From Gemmatimonadota bacterium (GTDB lineage Bacteria > Gemmatimonadota > Gemmatimonadetes > Palauibacterales > Palauibacteraceae): a DNA stretch of 6,916 bases. The translations under genes were made by a program, and so were the position numbers. The notes under the pieces are model-generated. The model was not told the origin of the DNA. It did no database searches and worked only from the letters and a program-made list of their open reading frames with translations. This document shows, one piece after another, positions 1 to 5,380 of the stretch (positions are counted from its first letter, which is position 1; every line of letters starts with the position of its first letter). The stretch covers positions 1 through 6,916 of the forward strand of contig JAENXO010000141.1 of assembly GCA_016649455.1 (NCBI GenBank), read 5' to 3'.

Positions 1-1847
1 CGGACCTGTCACGCGTGTCACGCGTGTTCTACGCCGTGGAGGGCGCCAACTCCAACGACACACTGCGCGAGGTCGCCAGCACGATCGCTCCCGAGCTTGC
101 CGGCCATCGGGACGACATCCGGTTCAACCCGGAACTGTATGCCCGAGTGGCGGAGGTCTGGAATTCTCGTGAGGCGCTCGACCTGGATCCAGAGCAGACG
201 GTGCTGCTGGAGGACACCCACAAGGGCTTCGTGCGCAGCGGCGCGGCCCTGGACGAAGCATCCAAGTCCAGGCTGCGCGAGATCAATGGGGAGCTGGCAG
301 AGCTGTCAGAGAAGTTCAGCCAGAATCTGCTGAAGGAGACGAACGAATTCGAGCTGTACGTGGAGGACCGGGCCGACGCCGGTCACATTCCTGGCAACCT
401 GCTCGTCTCAGCAGAGGAGGAGGCGAGGAAGCGGGGTCACGAATCCGGACTCTCGTTCACGCTGCAAAGACCCAGCATCAATCCATTCCTCCAGTACTCA
501 CCGAACCGCGAGCTGCGGGAGAAGATCTTCCTCGGTTACGCGATGCGCGGAAACAACGGCAACGAGGCCGACAACAACGCGATCCTCGCTCGAACCGCCG
601 ACCTCAGGTTCGAAAGGGCCCGGTTGCTCGGGTATCCGTCGTATGCCGCATACGTCCTGTCGGACAATATGGCGGAGACTCCGGAGCGTGTATACGGGCT
701 GCTGGATGAAATCTGGGCGCCGGCGATCGAGGTGGCGAAGCGGGATCGCGATGCGCTCCAGGCGATGCTGGAAGCGGACGGGATTGACGACAAGCTCGAA
801 GCGTGGGACTGGCGCTATTACGCAGAGAAGGTGCGGAAGGCCCGCTACGACCTCGATGAAGAGACATTGCGGCCCTACTTCGAAGTCAACTCCGCGCGCG
901 ATGGCGTATTCGAGGTGGCGAACCGCCTGTACGGCGTCACGTTCACAGAGCTTCCGGACCTGCCGCGCTGGCACCCCGACCAGCAGGTGTTCGAGGTGCG
1001 AGAGGCGGACGGGACACATGTCGGAATCCTGTACATGGATTTCTTCATGCGTGAGAGCAAGCGGGGCGGCGCGTGGATGAACAGTCTGCGTTCCCAGTCG
1101 CGCTTCGATGGCGAGGTCACACCGATCGTGACCACGAACTTCAACTTCCCTTCGCCATCCGGTGACACGCCGTCGCTGCTGTCGTTCGGGGACGTGGAGA
1201 CGCTGGCGCACGAGATGGGGCACGCTCTGCACGGTCTGTTCTCGGACGTCACCTACCAATCCCTGTCAGGGACCTCGGTCGACCGAGACTTCGTGGAGCT
1301 CGGATCACAGATCATGGAAAACTGGATGGGTGAGCCGGAGGTGTTGAGGCTGTATGCCGAACACTTCGCGACCGGCGAGCCGATCCCGGAGGAGTTGGTC
1401 GAAAAGCTGGACAATGCGTCGAAGTTCGACCAGGGATTCGCCACGGTCGAGTACCTGGCCGCATCCTACCTCGATATGGCGTGGCACACTCTCGAGGCTC
1501 CGGTCGGTGCCGAACCACGTGAATTCGAGCAGGAGGCGATGGAACGCGTCGGTCTGATCGAAGAGATCATTCCGAGGTACCGGAGCCCGTACTTCGCGCA
1601 CATCTTCTCCGGTGGATACTCGGCGGGATACTACGCCTATATCTGGGCTGAAGTCCTGGATGCCGATGCATTCGATGCGTTCAAGGAGACCAGCCTGTTC
1701 GACCAGGAGACCGCCACCCGGTTCCGGCAGGAAGTGTTGTCCAAGGGCGGGACCCGGCCGGGCATGGAACTGTACGGAGCGTTCCGTGGACGGGATCCGT
1801 CGATCGAGCCGTTGCTCGAACGTCGAGGCCTCACCGGCGGTGATTGA
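1..1847 (+). CDS. dcp: M3-family zinc peptidase, peptidyl-dipeptidase Dcp-like (5' end outside window)
   Basis: Zinc oligopeptidase of family M3 (gluzincin), expected to remove C-terminal dipeptides or cut short peptides during peptide turnover. The HExxH motif reads HEMGH (1209-1223); the two His are zinc ligands and the Glu is the catalytic base. The third ligand is the Glu at 1296-1298 in the context RDFVELGSQ, matching RDFVEFPSQ in E. coli Dcp. The substrate-binding tyrosine segment HIFSGGYSAGYYAY (from 1599) and the ending LLERRGL also match Dcp more closely than oligopeptidase A. The frame is open to the left edge (codons from position 3 give DLSR before VFYAVEGANSND), and this aligns inside the Dcp N-terminal helical region. 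The GTG at 15 is therefore not the real start, and about 70 residues are missing, plus any signal peptide. Whether it is cytoplasmic or exported cannot be decided. It stops with TGA at 1845-1847 and is convergent with the cold-shock gene. Family assignment is firm; the exact Dcp specificity is inferred. Confidence 0.93.
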   Translation, partial: DLSRVSRVFYAVEGANSNDTLREVASTIAPELAGHRDDIRFNPELYARVAEVWNSREALDLDPEQTVLLEDTHKGFVRSGAALDEASKSRLREINGELAELSEKFSQNLLKETNEFELYVEDRADAGHIPGNLLVSAEEEARKRGHESGLSFTLQRPSINPFLQYSPNRELREKIFLGYAMRGNNGNEADNNAILARTADLRFERARLLGYPSYAAYVLSDNMAETPERVYGLLDEIWAPAIEVAKRDRDALQAMLEADGIDDKLEAWDWRYYAEKVRKARYDLDEETLRPYFEVNSARDGVFEVANRLYGVTFTELPDLPRWHPDQQVFEVREADGTHVGILYMDFFMRESKRGGAWMNSLRSQSRFDGEVTPIVTTNFNFPSPSGDTPSLLSFGDVETLAHEMGHALHGLFSDVTYQSLSGTSVDRDFVELGSQIMENWMGEPEVLRLYAEHFATGEPIPEELVEKLDNASKFDQGFATVEYLAASYLDMAWHTLEAPVGAEPREFEQEAMERVGLIEEIIPRYRSPYFAHIFSGGYSAGYYAYIWAEVLDADAFDAFKETSLFDQETATRFRQEVLSKGGTRPGMELYGAFRGRDPSIEPLLERRGLTGGD

Positions 1848-1854
1848 TCGCTGA

Positions 1855-1894
1855 CAAAGAAAAAGGGCCGTACCGATCACCCGGTACGGCCCTT
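1855..1894 (-). terminator. Rho-independent terminator of the cold-shock gene, possibly bidirectional
   Basis: There is a perfect 13-bp stem, 1863-1875 (AAGGGCCGTACCG) paired with 1882-1894, with a 6-base loop. On the minus strand the stem is followed directly by a T-rich run (complement of 1855-1864, AAAGAAAAA-type), so it is a textbook intrinsic terminator for the minus-strand csp gene, whose stop codon lies 32 bases upstream. On the plus strand, reading out of the peptidase gene 15 bases after its stop, the stem is followed only by the weak TTCGTTCTGTT, so termination there is possible but less efficient. Confidence 0.88.
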
Positions 1895-1903
1895 CGTTCT
1901 GTT

Positions 1904-1918
1904 CGGGCTTCGAGCCCG
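1904..1918 (-). other. Small GC hairpin in the csp 3' untranslated region
   Basis: CGGGCT (1904-1909) pairs with AGCCCG (1913-1918) around a 3-base loop. It sits between the csp stop codon and the main terminator stem. It has no T-run of its own and probably acts as an accessory 3'-UTR structure, if it acts at all. Confidence 0.35.
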
Positions 1919-1925
1919 GGTCGGC

Positions 1926-2132
1926 TCAGACCTTGATGACGTTGGCCGCCGCCGGACCCTTCTGGCCCTGGACCACATCGAATTCCACGATGTCGCCCTC
2001 GTTGAGACTCTTGAATCCATCCGCCTGGATGGCGGAGTGGTGCACGAAGTAGTCCTTGCCACCCTCGTCGGGCGTGATGAAGCCGAAGCCCTTCTCGTCA
2101 CTGAACCACTTCACGGTTCCACGCATGCGCAT
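1926..2132 (-). CDS. csp: CspA-family cold-shock protein (68 aa)
   Basis: Small cytoplasmic single-stranded nucleic-acid-binding protein with one OB-fold cold-shock domain; the family melts RNA secondary structure and helps transcription and translation at low temperature or in growth transitions. The domain fills the protein. It starts MRMRGTVKWF, has RNP1 as KGFGFI (residues 14-19) and RNP2 as YFVHHSAI (28-35), then the typical FKSLNEGDIVEFDV strand and the ending AANVIKV. The length is the family norm. The ATG at 2132 is preferred over the in-frame ATG at 2126 because AGGAG at 2144-2140 stands 7 bases before it but 13 before the other. A longer in-frame opening exists upstream to 2378 but lacks family similarity, so it is taken as leader. 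The gene is monocistronic, ended by the hairpin at 1863-1894, and divergent from the LolA-like gene. The individual paralogue (CspA, CspC and so on) cannot be named. Confidence 0.96.
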   Translation of the reverse strand: MRMRGTVKWFSDEKGFGFITPDEGGKDYFVHHSAIQADGFKSLNEGDIVEFDVVQGQKGPAAANVIKV

Positions 2133-2139
2133 CGCCCTG

Positions 2140-2144
2140 CTCCT
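2140..2144 (-). promoter_or_regulatory. Ribosome binding site of csp, decides the start
   Basis: AGGAG read on the minus strand, 7 bases before ATG 2132. It selects the start MRMRGTVKWF over the second Met two codons later. Confidence 0.75.
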
Positions 2145-2157
2145 GTGTTCTGTCAAC

Positions 2158-2171
2158 GTTCGGAGTTCGGA
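2158..2171. repeat. Perfect 7-bp tandem repeat in the csp leader
   Basis: GTTCGGA occurs twice with no spacer (2158-2164 and 2165-2171); on the csp strand it reads TCCGAAC twice. It lies 26-39 bases upstream of the csp start codon, just above the Shine-Dalgarno site, where it could be a protein-binding or RNA element. It is short enough to be chance. Confidence 0.4.
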
Positions 2172-2201
2172 CGATCCCGCAGCATCCGACCGCTTGACAC
2201 T

Positions 2202-2224
2202 TGCGCGGACTGAACCCCCGCGCA
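2202..2224 (-). promoter_or_regulatory. GC-rich hairpin in the presumed csp 5' leader
   Basis: TGCGCGG (2202-2208) pairs perfectly with CCGCGCA (2218-2224) around a 9-base loop. It is 70-92 bases upstream of the csp start. cspA-type genes commonly have long structured leaders that respond to temperature, so a regulatory role is plausible. No known leader family is recognised here. Confidence 0.35.
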
Positions 2225-2310
2225 GGGTTCCAGGGAAGGCGACCCCGGATTCGATTCTGTGGTCCCCGGATGAACTGCGTCCCGCGGGCCTGCCGTGCGG
2301 TCCGGTCGGT

Positions 2311-2340
2311 ATTCTCACACCGACGATTTCCGCTCGACAA
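2311..2340 (-). promoter_or_regulatory. Weak sigma70-like promoter candidate for csp
   Basis: On the minus strand TTGTCG (2340-2335, 4 of 6 matches to TTGACA) is followed after 18 bases by GAGAAT (2316-2311, 4 of 6 to TATAAT). If used, transcription would begin near 2304 and give a leader of about 170 bases, similar in length to the long leader of E. coli cspA. The match is modest and the spacer one base longer than ideal. Confidence 0.25.
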
Positions 2341-2526
2341 GACTCGCCTGCACGCCGCCGGCCGTCAAGAGCCGGCACGCCAGATTCGGACCGAGTTCAG
2401 TAGCGGACTTCAGGACATGACGCCGTACGGAGGACTGGTTCACAGACGGTCGCCGGCTCATGTTCGGGAGCCGCCCGGGCAACGCGCGAAGAGTACGGTG
2501 CGATCGGGCTGAAACCTTCACGGCCG

Positions 2527-2531
2527 GGAGG
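2527..2531 (+). promoter_or_regulatory. Ribosome binding site of the LolA-like gene, decides the start
   Basis: GGAGG within GGGAGGA, 6 bases before ATG 2538. The alternative in-frame ATG at 2460 has no such site and would place 26 extra residues, including several Arg, ahead of the signal peptide. Confidence 0.8.
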
Positions 2532-2537
2532 ACAGAC

Positions 2538-3338
2538 ATGGCAGACGTTCGGATCCGCAGCCGGATCCTCCTGGCACTTGTCTCTCTCACCCTGCCGGCG
2601 ACTGTCTCGGGTCAGGAAGCCGGGCACCCGGGCGCAACAGCATCCGTTCCCTCTCTCGAGACCCTTATCGAGCGATCGATCGAAGCCTATGGTGGCGAGG
2701 TCGCTCTGGCCGGTGCCGGTCGGATGCTCGAGGAGGGAACGGTCACCTCGATGATGCGGTCGGGCGCCGGTGGGAAGATCGTTCGCCTGTACGAGCGTCC
2801 GATCCGGTTGCGCGTCGAGATCGAGTATCCGGGCAGTGAGTCAGAGGTGAGGATTCTCGATGGTGGTCGCGGGTGGCGGAACGGCGGTCCGGCCAGCGGC
2901 CCGATGTATCAGGCGATGTTGCTCCAGGCTGCCCGCCTCGGCCTTCCCGCGATTCTGCTCGACTTCCAGGCGAGCCTCGAGGACCTGGGAGAGGTCGAGC
3001 GGGACCGAACACGGCTTCGGGCAGTCGGTCTCGAATTCCACCAGGGGCTCACGGTTACAGTGGAGATCGACCCGGACTCAGGCCGGATCTTGCGCTCCGA
3101 GGGCACCATCTCAGGCCAGGACGGGCGCCCAGCCCTGAGTTTCGCGACCGAGTATTCGGACTTCCGTGACATCGATGGCGTCCTGGTTCCGTTTCACGAG
3201 GTGAACTACGCCCAGGGTCGGCGGACAGGCGAGACCCGGCTCGATTCGGTCGAGTTGCTGGAGGAAATCCCGGCCGGGAGCTTTCACCCTCCTGTGGCCC
3301 CGCAGTCGAATCCGGAGAGTCAGCGCACCCGCACCTGA
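2538..3338 (+). CDS. Secreted LolA-like (outer-membrane lipoprotein-sorting type) protein, 266 aa
   Basis: Probable periplasmic protein of the LolA/LolB-like fold group. The fold is a curved antiparallel sheet that carries lipid-modified cargo in known members. Residues 1-25 form a signal peptide (Arg-rich start, hydrophobic ILLALVSLTLPATV, likely cut G25|Q26); no lipobox Cys is present. SLETLIERSIEAYGGEVAL (39-57) is the helix that opens many LolA-like proteins. A strand-rich body follows, including YERPIRLRVEIEYPG (85-99), VEIDPDSGRILRSEG (175-189) and YSDFRDIDGVLVPFHEVNY (206-224), with a typical ending around LDSVELLEEIP. The last 15 or so residues are polar and look disordered. The start at 2538 is set by the GGAGG site. 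The gene faces the ABC-transporter operon tail-to-tail with a 43-base gap, and LolA-type proteins serve LolCDE transporters. Family recognition is from sequence pattern only; the cargo is unknown, and a non-Lol LolA-fold role is possible. Confidence 0.7.
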   Translation: MADVRIRSRILLALVSLTLPATVSGQEAGHPGATASVPSLETLIERSIEAYGGEVALAGAGRMLEEGTVTSMMRSGAGGKIVRLYERPIRLRVEIEYPGSESEVRILDGGRGWRNGGPASGPMYQAMLLQAARLGLPAILLDFQASLEDLGEVERDRTRLRAVGLEFHQGLTVTVEIDPDSGRILRSEGTISGQDGRPALSFATEYSDFRDIDGVLVPFHEVNYAQGRRTGETRLDSVELLEEIPAGSFHPPVAPQSNPESQRTRT

Positions 3339-3383
3339 ATCCCGGGCCCGATTCATCCTCCGCGGTGGGCGACCGGAACGGTC
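3336..3383. terminator. Two short hairpins in the convergent gap, weak terminator candidates
   Basis: TGAATC (3336-3341) pairs with GATTCA (3350-3355) around an 8-base GC loop; the left arm contains the TGA of the LolA-like gene. GACCG (3371-3375) pairs with CGGTC (3379-3383) around GAA and includes part of the stop codon of the outer-membrane gene. Neither has a T-run, so a classic intrinsic terminator is not shown. They may act with Rho, or block 3' exonucleases, for both convergent transcripts. Confidence 0.3.
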
Positions 3384-4608
3384 AGAAGTAAGCGGTGACG
3401 GACAGGTACAGGCTGGTAGGAACCACTCCGTATTCCGAAGCCGGAAGATCAGCAACGGGCGCCCCCGGAATCGAAGGGGCCGGTCTCGTTTCGGAACCGA
3501 ACCCGAGATACATGCCGGCGCGGCCGGTGATTTCGTTGGACAGAGACATCGAGGCGGCAGGCGACAGAAGCACGCTTCCATCCGAAAGACTCCACAACGT
3601 GAGCCAGTCGAAAGAAACGAGGGGAGAAGCCTGCCACATTGCCTGGAGCGCGGCTTCGTGCCGCCCGAGAACCTGGAGCTCTCCGCGGCTGTAGGGCACG
3701 GAAAGGAGTGTCGGAACGAGGTCCGTTCCTGAGGCGGCTCCGAACCCGTCGTACTGGTATTCGACGGCCATGTACAGGTCTCGTCCCGCCAGGACGAAAT
3801 TCCGATCCGCGCCCACCGCGGTCCGCCACACGGTCTCGTCCGGCTCGTCGCGTACCGAGACTTCACCTCGGAACGCCACTCCCCCTGTGGTCACCGTCGC
3901 CGAGACCGCGGCCCCGGCTCGATCGTAGATCATGCCGCCCCACCCGCCCAGCTCCCAGCGACCCACCAGTGTGGTGGCACGGACGAGAGCTGTGAGATTC
4001 GTTTCGTCTCCGACTTTGGTCGGATTCACGACTGCGTCGAATTGAGAGAACGTTCCCGCATACACCTGGACGCGAGCGACATCCACACCTGACCGGTAGT
4101 CCCGGAACGGATCGGCGGGGTCGAACGGGGCGAACGGATCGGCCGGAGTGAGGAACAGGGTGGTGGCCCACGACACAGCTTCGCGCCCGGCTGAGACCTC
4201 GACCCGGTCGCCGATCGGAGCCCGCACGGACAGACGGTCCACCCGGTTCGTCCACCGCGCGTGATCGCCTTCAATGATCGTGCCCTGCAGCGGGAGCCAC
4301 GGTGTCTGCGTCTCGATGTCACCGAGCGAGGCAAACAGCAATCCCCCGAGCTCGGAATCGGTGTACAGCTGAAGACCCTGCTCGTAGGCGATGTCCAGTC
4401 CGACGACGCCGAATTCGGGGGACATGCTCAGGCGCAGACGCTGGAAATCCGTCACCCCGGCCGGCGTGAACGGTCCTTCGAGCGAACCCGTGGCCACGTT
4501 GAGGTAGTAGCCCCGGATCTCGAGTCCTGTTACCTGCGCAGCTGTGGGGGCCGGCAGGAGGCACAGGGCCAGGGGGAGGGCGGCCGCCATGGCCCGTAGC
4601 ACACGCAC
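3382..4608 (-). CDS. Probable outer-membrane beta-barrel protein, last gene of the ABC operon (408 aa)
   Basis: I do not recognise a named family, but the protein has the signs of an outer-membrane barrel. It has a signal peptide (RVLRAM, then a hydrophobic run to residue 20, PTAAQ, likely cut A24|Q25) and many alternating-polarity strands, e.g. RLSVRAPIGDRVEVSAG (125-141). The C-terminus is SLYLSVTAYF, with the terminal Phe and alternating hydrophobics recognised by BAM. A Pro/Asp/Phe-rich segment (154-170) contains PADPF twice and follows GREAVSWATTLFL, suggesting a conserved loop or constriction inside the barrel. The start is read as GTG 4608, 7 bases after the ATPase stop. ATG 4590 would remove the positively charged start of the signal peptide, and GTG 4602 is also possible. 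No strong Shine-Dalgarno site is seen, fitting translational coupling. It could be a porin-like channel or the outer-membrane partner of the transporter; its substrate cannot be told. Confidence 0.75.
   Translation of the reverse strand: MRVLRAMAAALPLALCLLPAPTAAQVTGLEIRGYYLNVATGSLEGPFTPAGVTDFQRLRLSMSPEFGVVGLDIAYEQGLQLYTDSELGGLLFASLGDIETQTPWLPLQGTIIEGDHARWTNRVDRLSVRAPIGDRVEVSAGREAVSWATTLFLTPADPFAPFDPADPFRDYRSGVDVARVQVYAGTFSQFDAVVNPTKVGDETNLTALVRATTLVGRWELGGWGGMIYDRAGAAVSATVTTGGVAFRGEVSVRDEPDETVWRTAVGADRNFVLAGRDLYMAVEYQYDGFGAASGTDLVPTLLSVPYSRGELQVLGRHEAALQAMWQASPLVSFDWLTLWSLSDGSVLLSPAASMSLSNEITGRAGMYLGFGSETRPAPSIPGAPVADLPASEYGVVPTSLYLSVTAYF
4105..4143 (-). repeat. 12-bp direct repeat inside the outer-membrane protein gene
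   Basis: GAACGGATCGGC occurs at 4105-4116 and 4132-4143, offset by 27 bases (nine codons), and encodes the doubled PADPF segment at residues 155-168. The in-frame spacing suggests either a small internal duplication or convergent codon choice for the same residues. Confidence 0.5.
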
Positions 4609-4615
4609 CCGACCG

Positions 4616-5380
4616 TCAGTCCCGTCGCTCGTCCGCCACGATCGAACCGTCTACGAGCCGCACGTTGCGTCGAGCCCGCTCCATCAGCAGCGGATCGTGG
4701 GTTGCGAACACGAACGTCGTGCCGAGCTCCCGGTTCAGTTCAGCCATCAGGTCGATCAGCGAAGCGCTCGTAGCGGTGTCGAGATTCGCGGTCGGTTCGT
4801 CCGCGAGAACCAGGGCTGGCCTGCCGACCACCGCCCGAGCCACGGCCACGCGCTGCTGCTGTCCTCCCGACAGCTTCCCGGGAAGCCGGTCTTCGAGTCC
4901 GGCAATCCCGATCCGCTCGAACAGCTTCTCGACCCGGCTGCGCCGCTCCGCGGCCGGTACGCCCCGCAGCAGCAGAGTGAATTCGGCGTTCTCCAGCGCC
5001 GTGAGCACGGGCAGCAGGTTGTAAGCCTGGAACACGAATCCCACCCGTTCCAGGCGGATCTCCGCGAGATCCCGATCGGGAAGGCTCCCAATCTCTCGCC
5101 CGTCCACCCACACCTGCCCATCCGTCGGACGCGTGAGCCCGCCGATCAGGTTGAGCAGTGTCGTCTTGCCCGATCCGGATGGACCCGCGAGGACGACGAA
5201 CTCGCCGGAATCGATCCGGAAGGTTACGCCCCGCACGGCCTCGACCCGGATGTCGTCGTGCTCGAACACCTTCCACAGGTCTTCGGTTCGCACGGCCGCC
5301 GGGCGCTCGCCGTCCCGCACCTCGTCGGCCGTGGCTGATTGGCTGCTCGAACGACCTGGGCCTGCAGTTGATTCGTTCAT
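4616..5380 (-). CDS. ABC transporter ATP-binding protein, LolD/MacB type (254 aa)
   Basis: Cytoplasmic ATPase that drives the FtsX-type permeases encoded just upstream. All catalytic motifs are intact: Walker A GPSGSGKTT (66-74), Q-loop Gln 118 in FVFQAYNLLPVLTALEN, signature LSGGQQQR (170-177), Walker B LVLADEP (190-196) with catalytic Glu 195, D-loop NLD (199-201), and switch His 228 in FATHD. The Q-loop stretch with its 'NLLP.LTA.EN' pattern and the single nucleotide-binding domain are typical of the LolD/MacB/FtsE group (mechanotransmission transporters). The first 30 or so residues are a Ser/Ala/Glu-rich extension without motif, longer than in E. coli LolD. The start at 5380 is supported by a 4-base ATGA overlap with the permease stop; a clear Shine-Dalgarno site is lacking, so reinitiation is likely. 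Family certainty is high; LolD itself cannot be distinguished from other MacB-group ATPases by this protein alone. Confidence 0.95.
   Translation of the reverse strand: MNESTAGPGRSSSQSATADEVRDGERPAAVRTEDLWKVFEHDDIRVEAVRGVTFRIDSGEFVVLAGPSGSGKTTLLNLIGGLTRPTDGQVWVDGREIGSLPDRDLAEIRLERVGFVFQAYNLLPVLTALENAEFTLLLRGVPAAERRSRVEKLFERIGIAGLEDRLPGKLSGGQQQRVAVARAVVGRPALVLADEPTANLDTATSASLIDLMAELNRELGTTFVFATHDPLLMERARRNVRLVDGSIVADERRD

Larger units (their letters stand above)
2133..2537. other. Divergent intergenic region between csp and the LolA-like gene
   Basis: About 405 bases without a credible gene. On the minus-strand side it should hold the csp leader: a Shine-Dalgarno site, a 7-bp tandem repeat (2158-2171), a 7-bp GC-rich hairpin (2202-2224) and a weak sigma70-like candidate (2311-2340). 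On the plus-strand side (about 2341-2525) I see no convincing -35/-10 pair for the LolA-like gene. A 6-bp GCCGGC inverted repeat at 2357-2362/2371-2376 is the only structure there and may be chance in GC-rich DNA. Open frames crossing this region have no family features and no ribosome binding sites. Confidence 0.6.

Noticed and set aside
498..1259. A 253-codon minus-strand open frame opposite the peptidase
   Set aside because: No recognisable motif, and it covers the peptidase sequence up to and including the zinc-site codons; it is a shadow of the real gene.
2151..2156. TTGACA on the minus strand as a csp -35 box
   Set aside because: The matching -10 position would fall on the ribosome site and start codon, and the bases there do not resemble TATAAT.
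2194..2199. Perfect TTGACA on the plus strand as a -35 box for the LolA-like gene
   Set aside because: At 16-18 bases downstream the sequence is CCCCGCG-like with no -10 box, and it is over 330 bases from the gene.
2133..2378. N-terminal extension of the cold-shock protein to an upstream start at 2378
   Set aside because: The added 82 residues have no cold-shock similarity, while ATG 2132 has an ideally placed AGGAG and gives the normal family length.
2056..2512. Two plus-strand open frames (2056-2403 and 2201-2512) in the divergent region
   Set aside because: One begins inside csp, neither has a ribosome site or a recognisable domain, and the composition is Arg/Pro-rich like other shadows.
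3111..3866. A 251-codon minus-strand frame spanning the LolA-like gene end and the barrel gene
   Set aside because: It crosses the convergent gap and overlaps two better genes in other frames, with Arg/Pro/Ser-rich sequence and no signal or domain.
4544..5338. A 264-codon plus-strand open frame opposite the ATPase
   Set aside because: No ribosome site or domain, low-complexity composition; the minus-strand ATPase has every catalytic motif.
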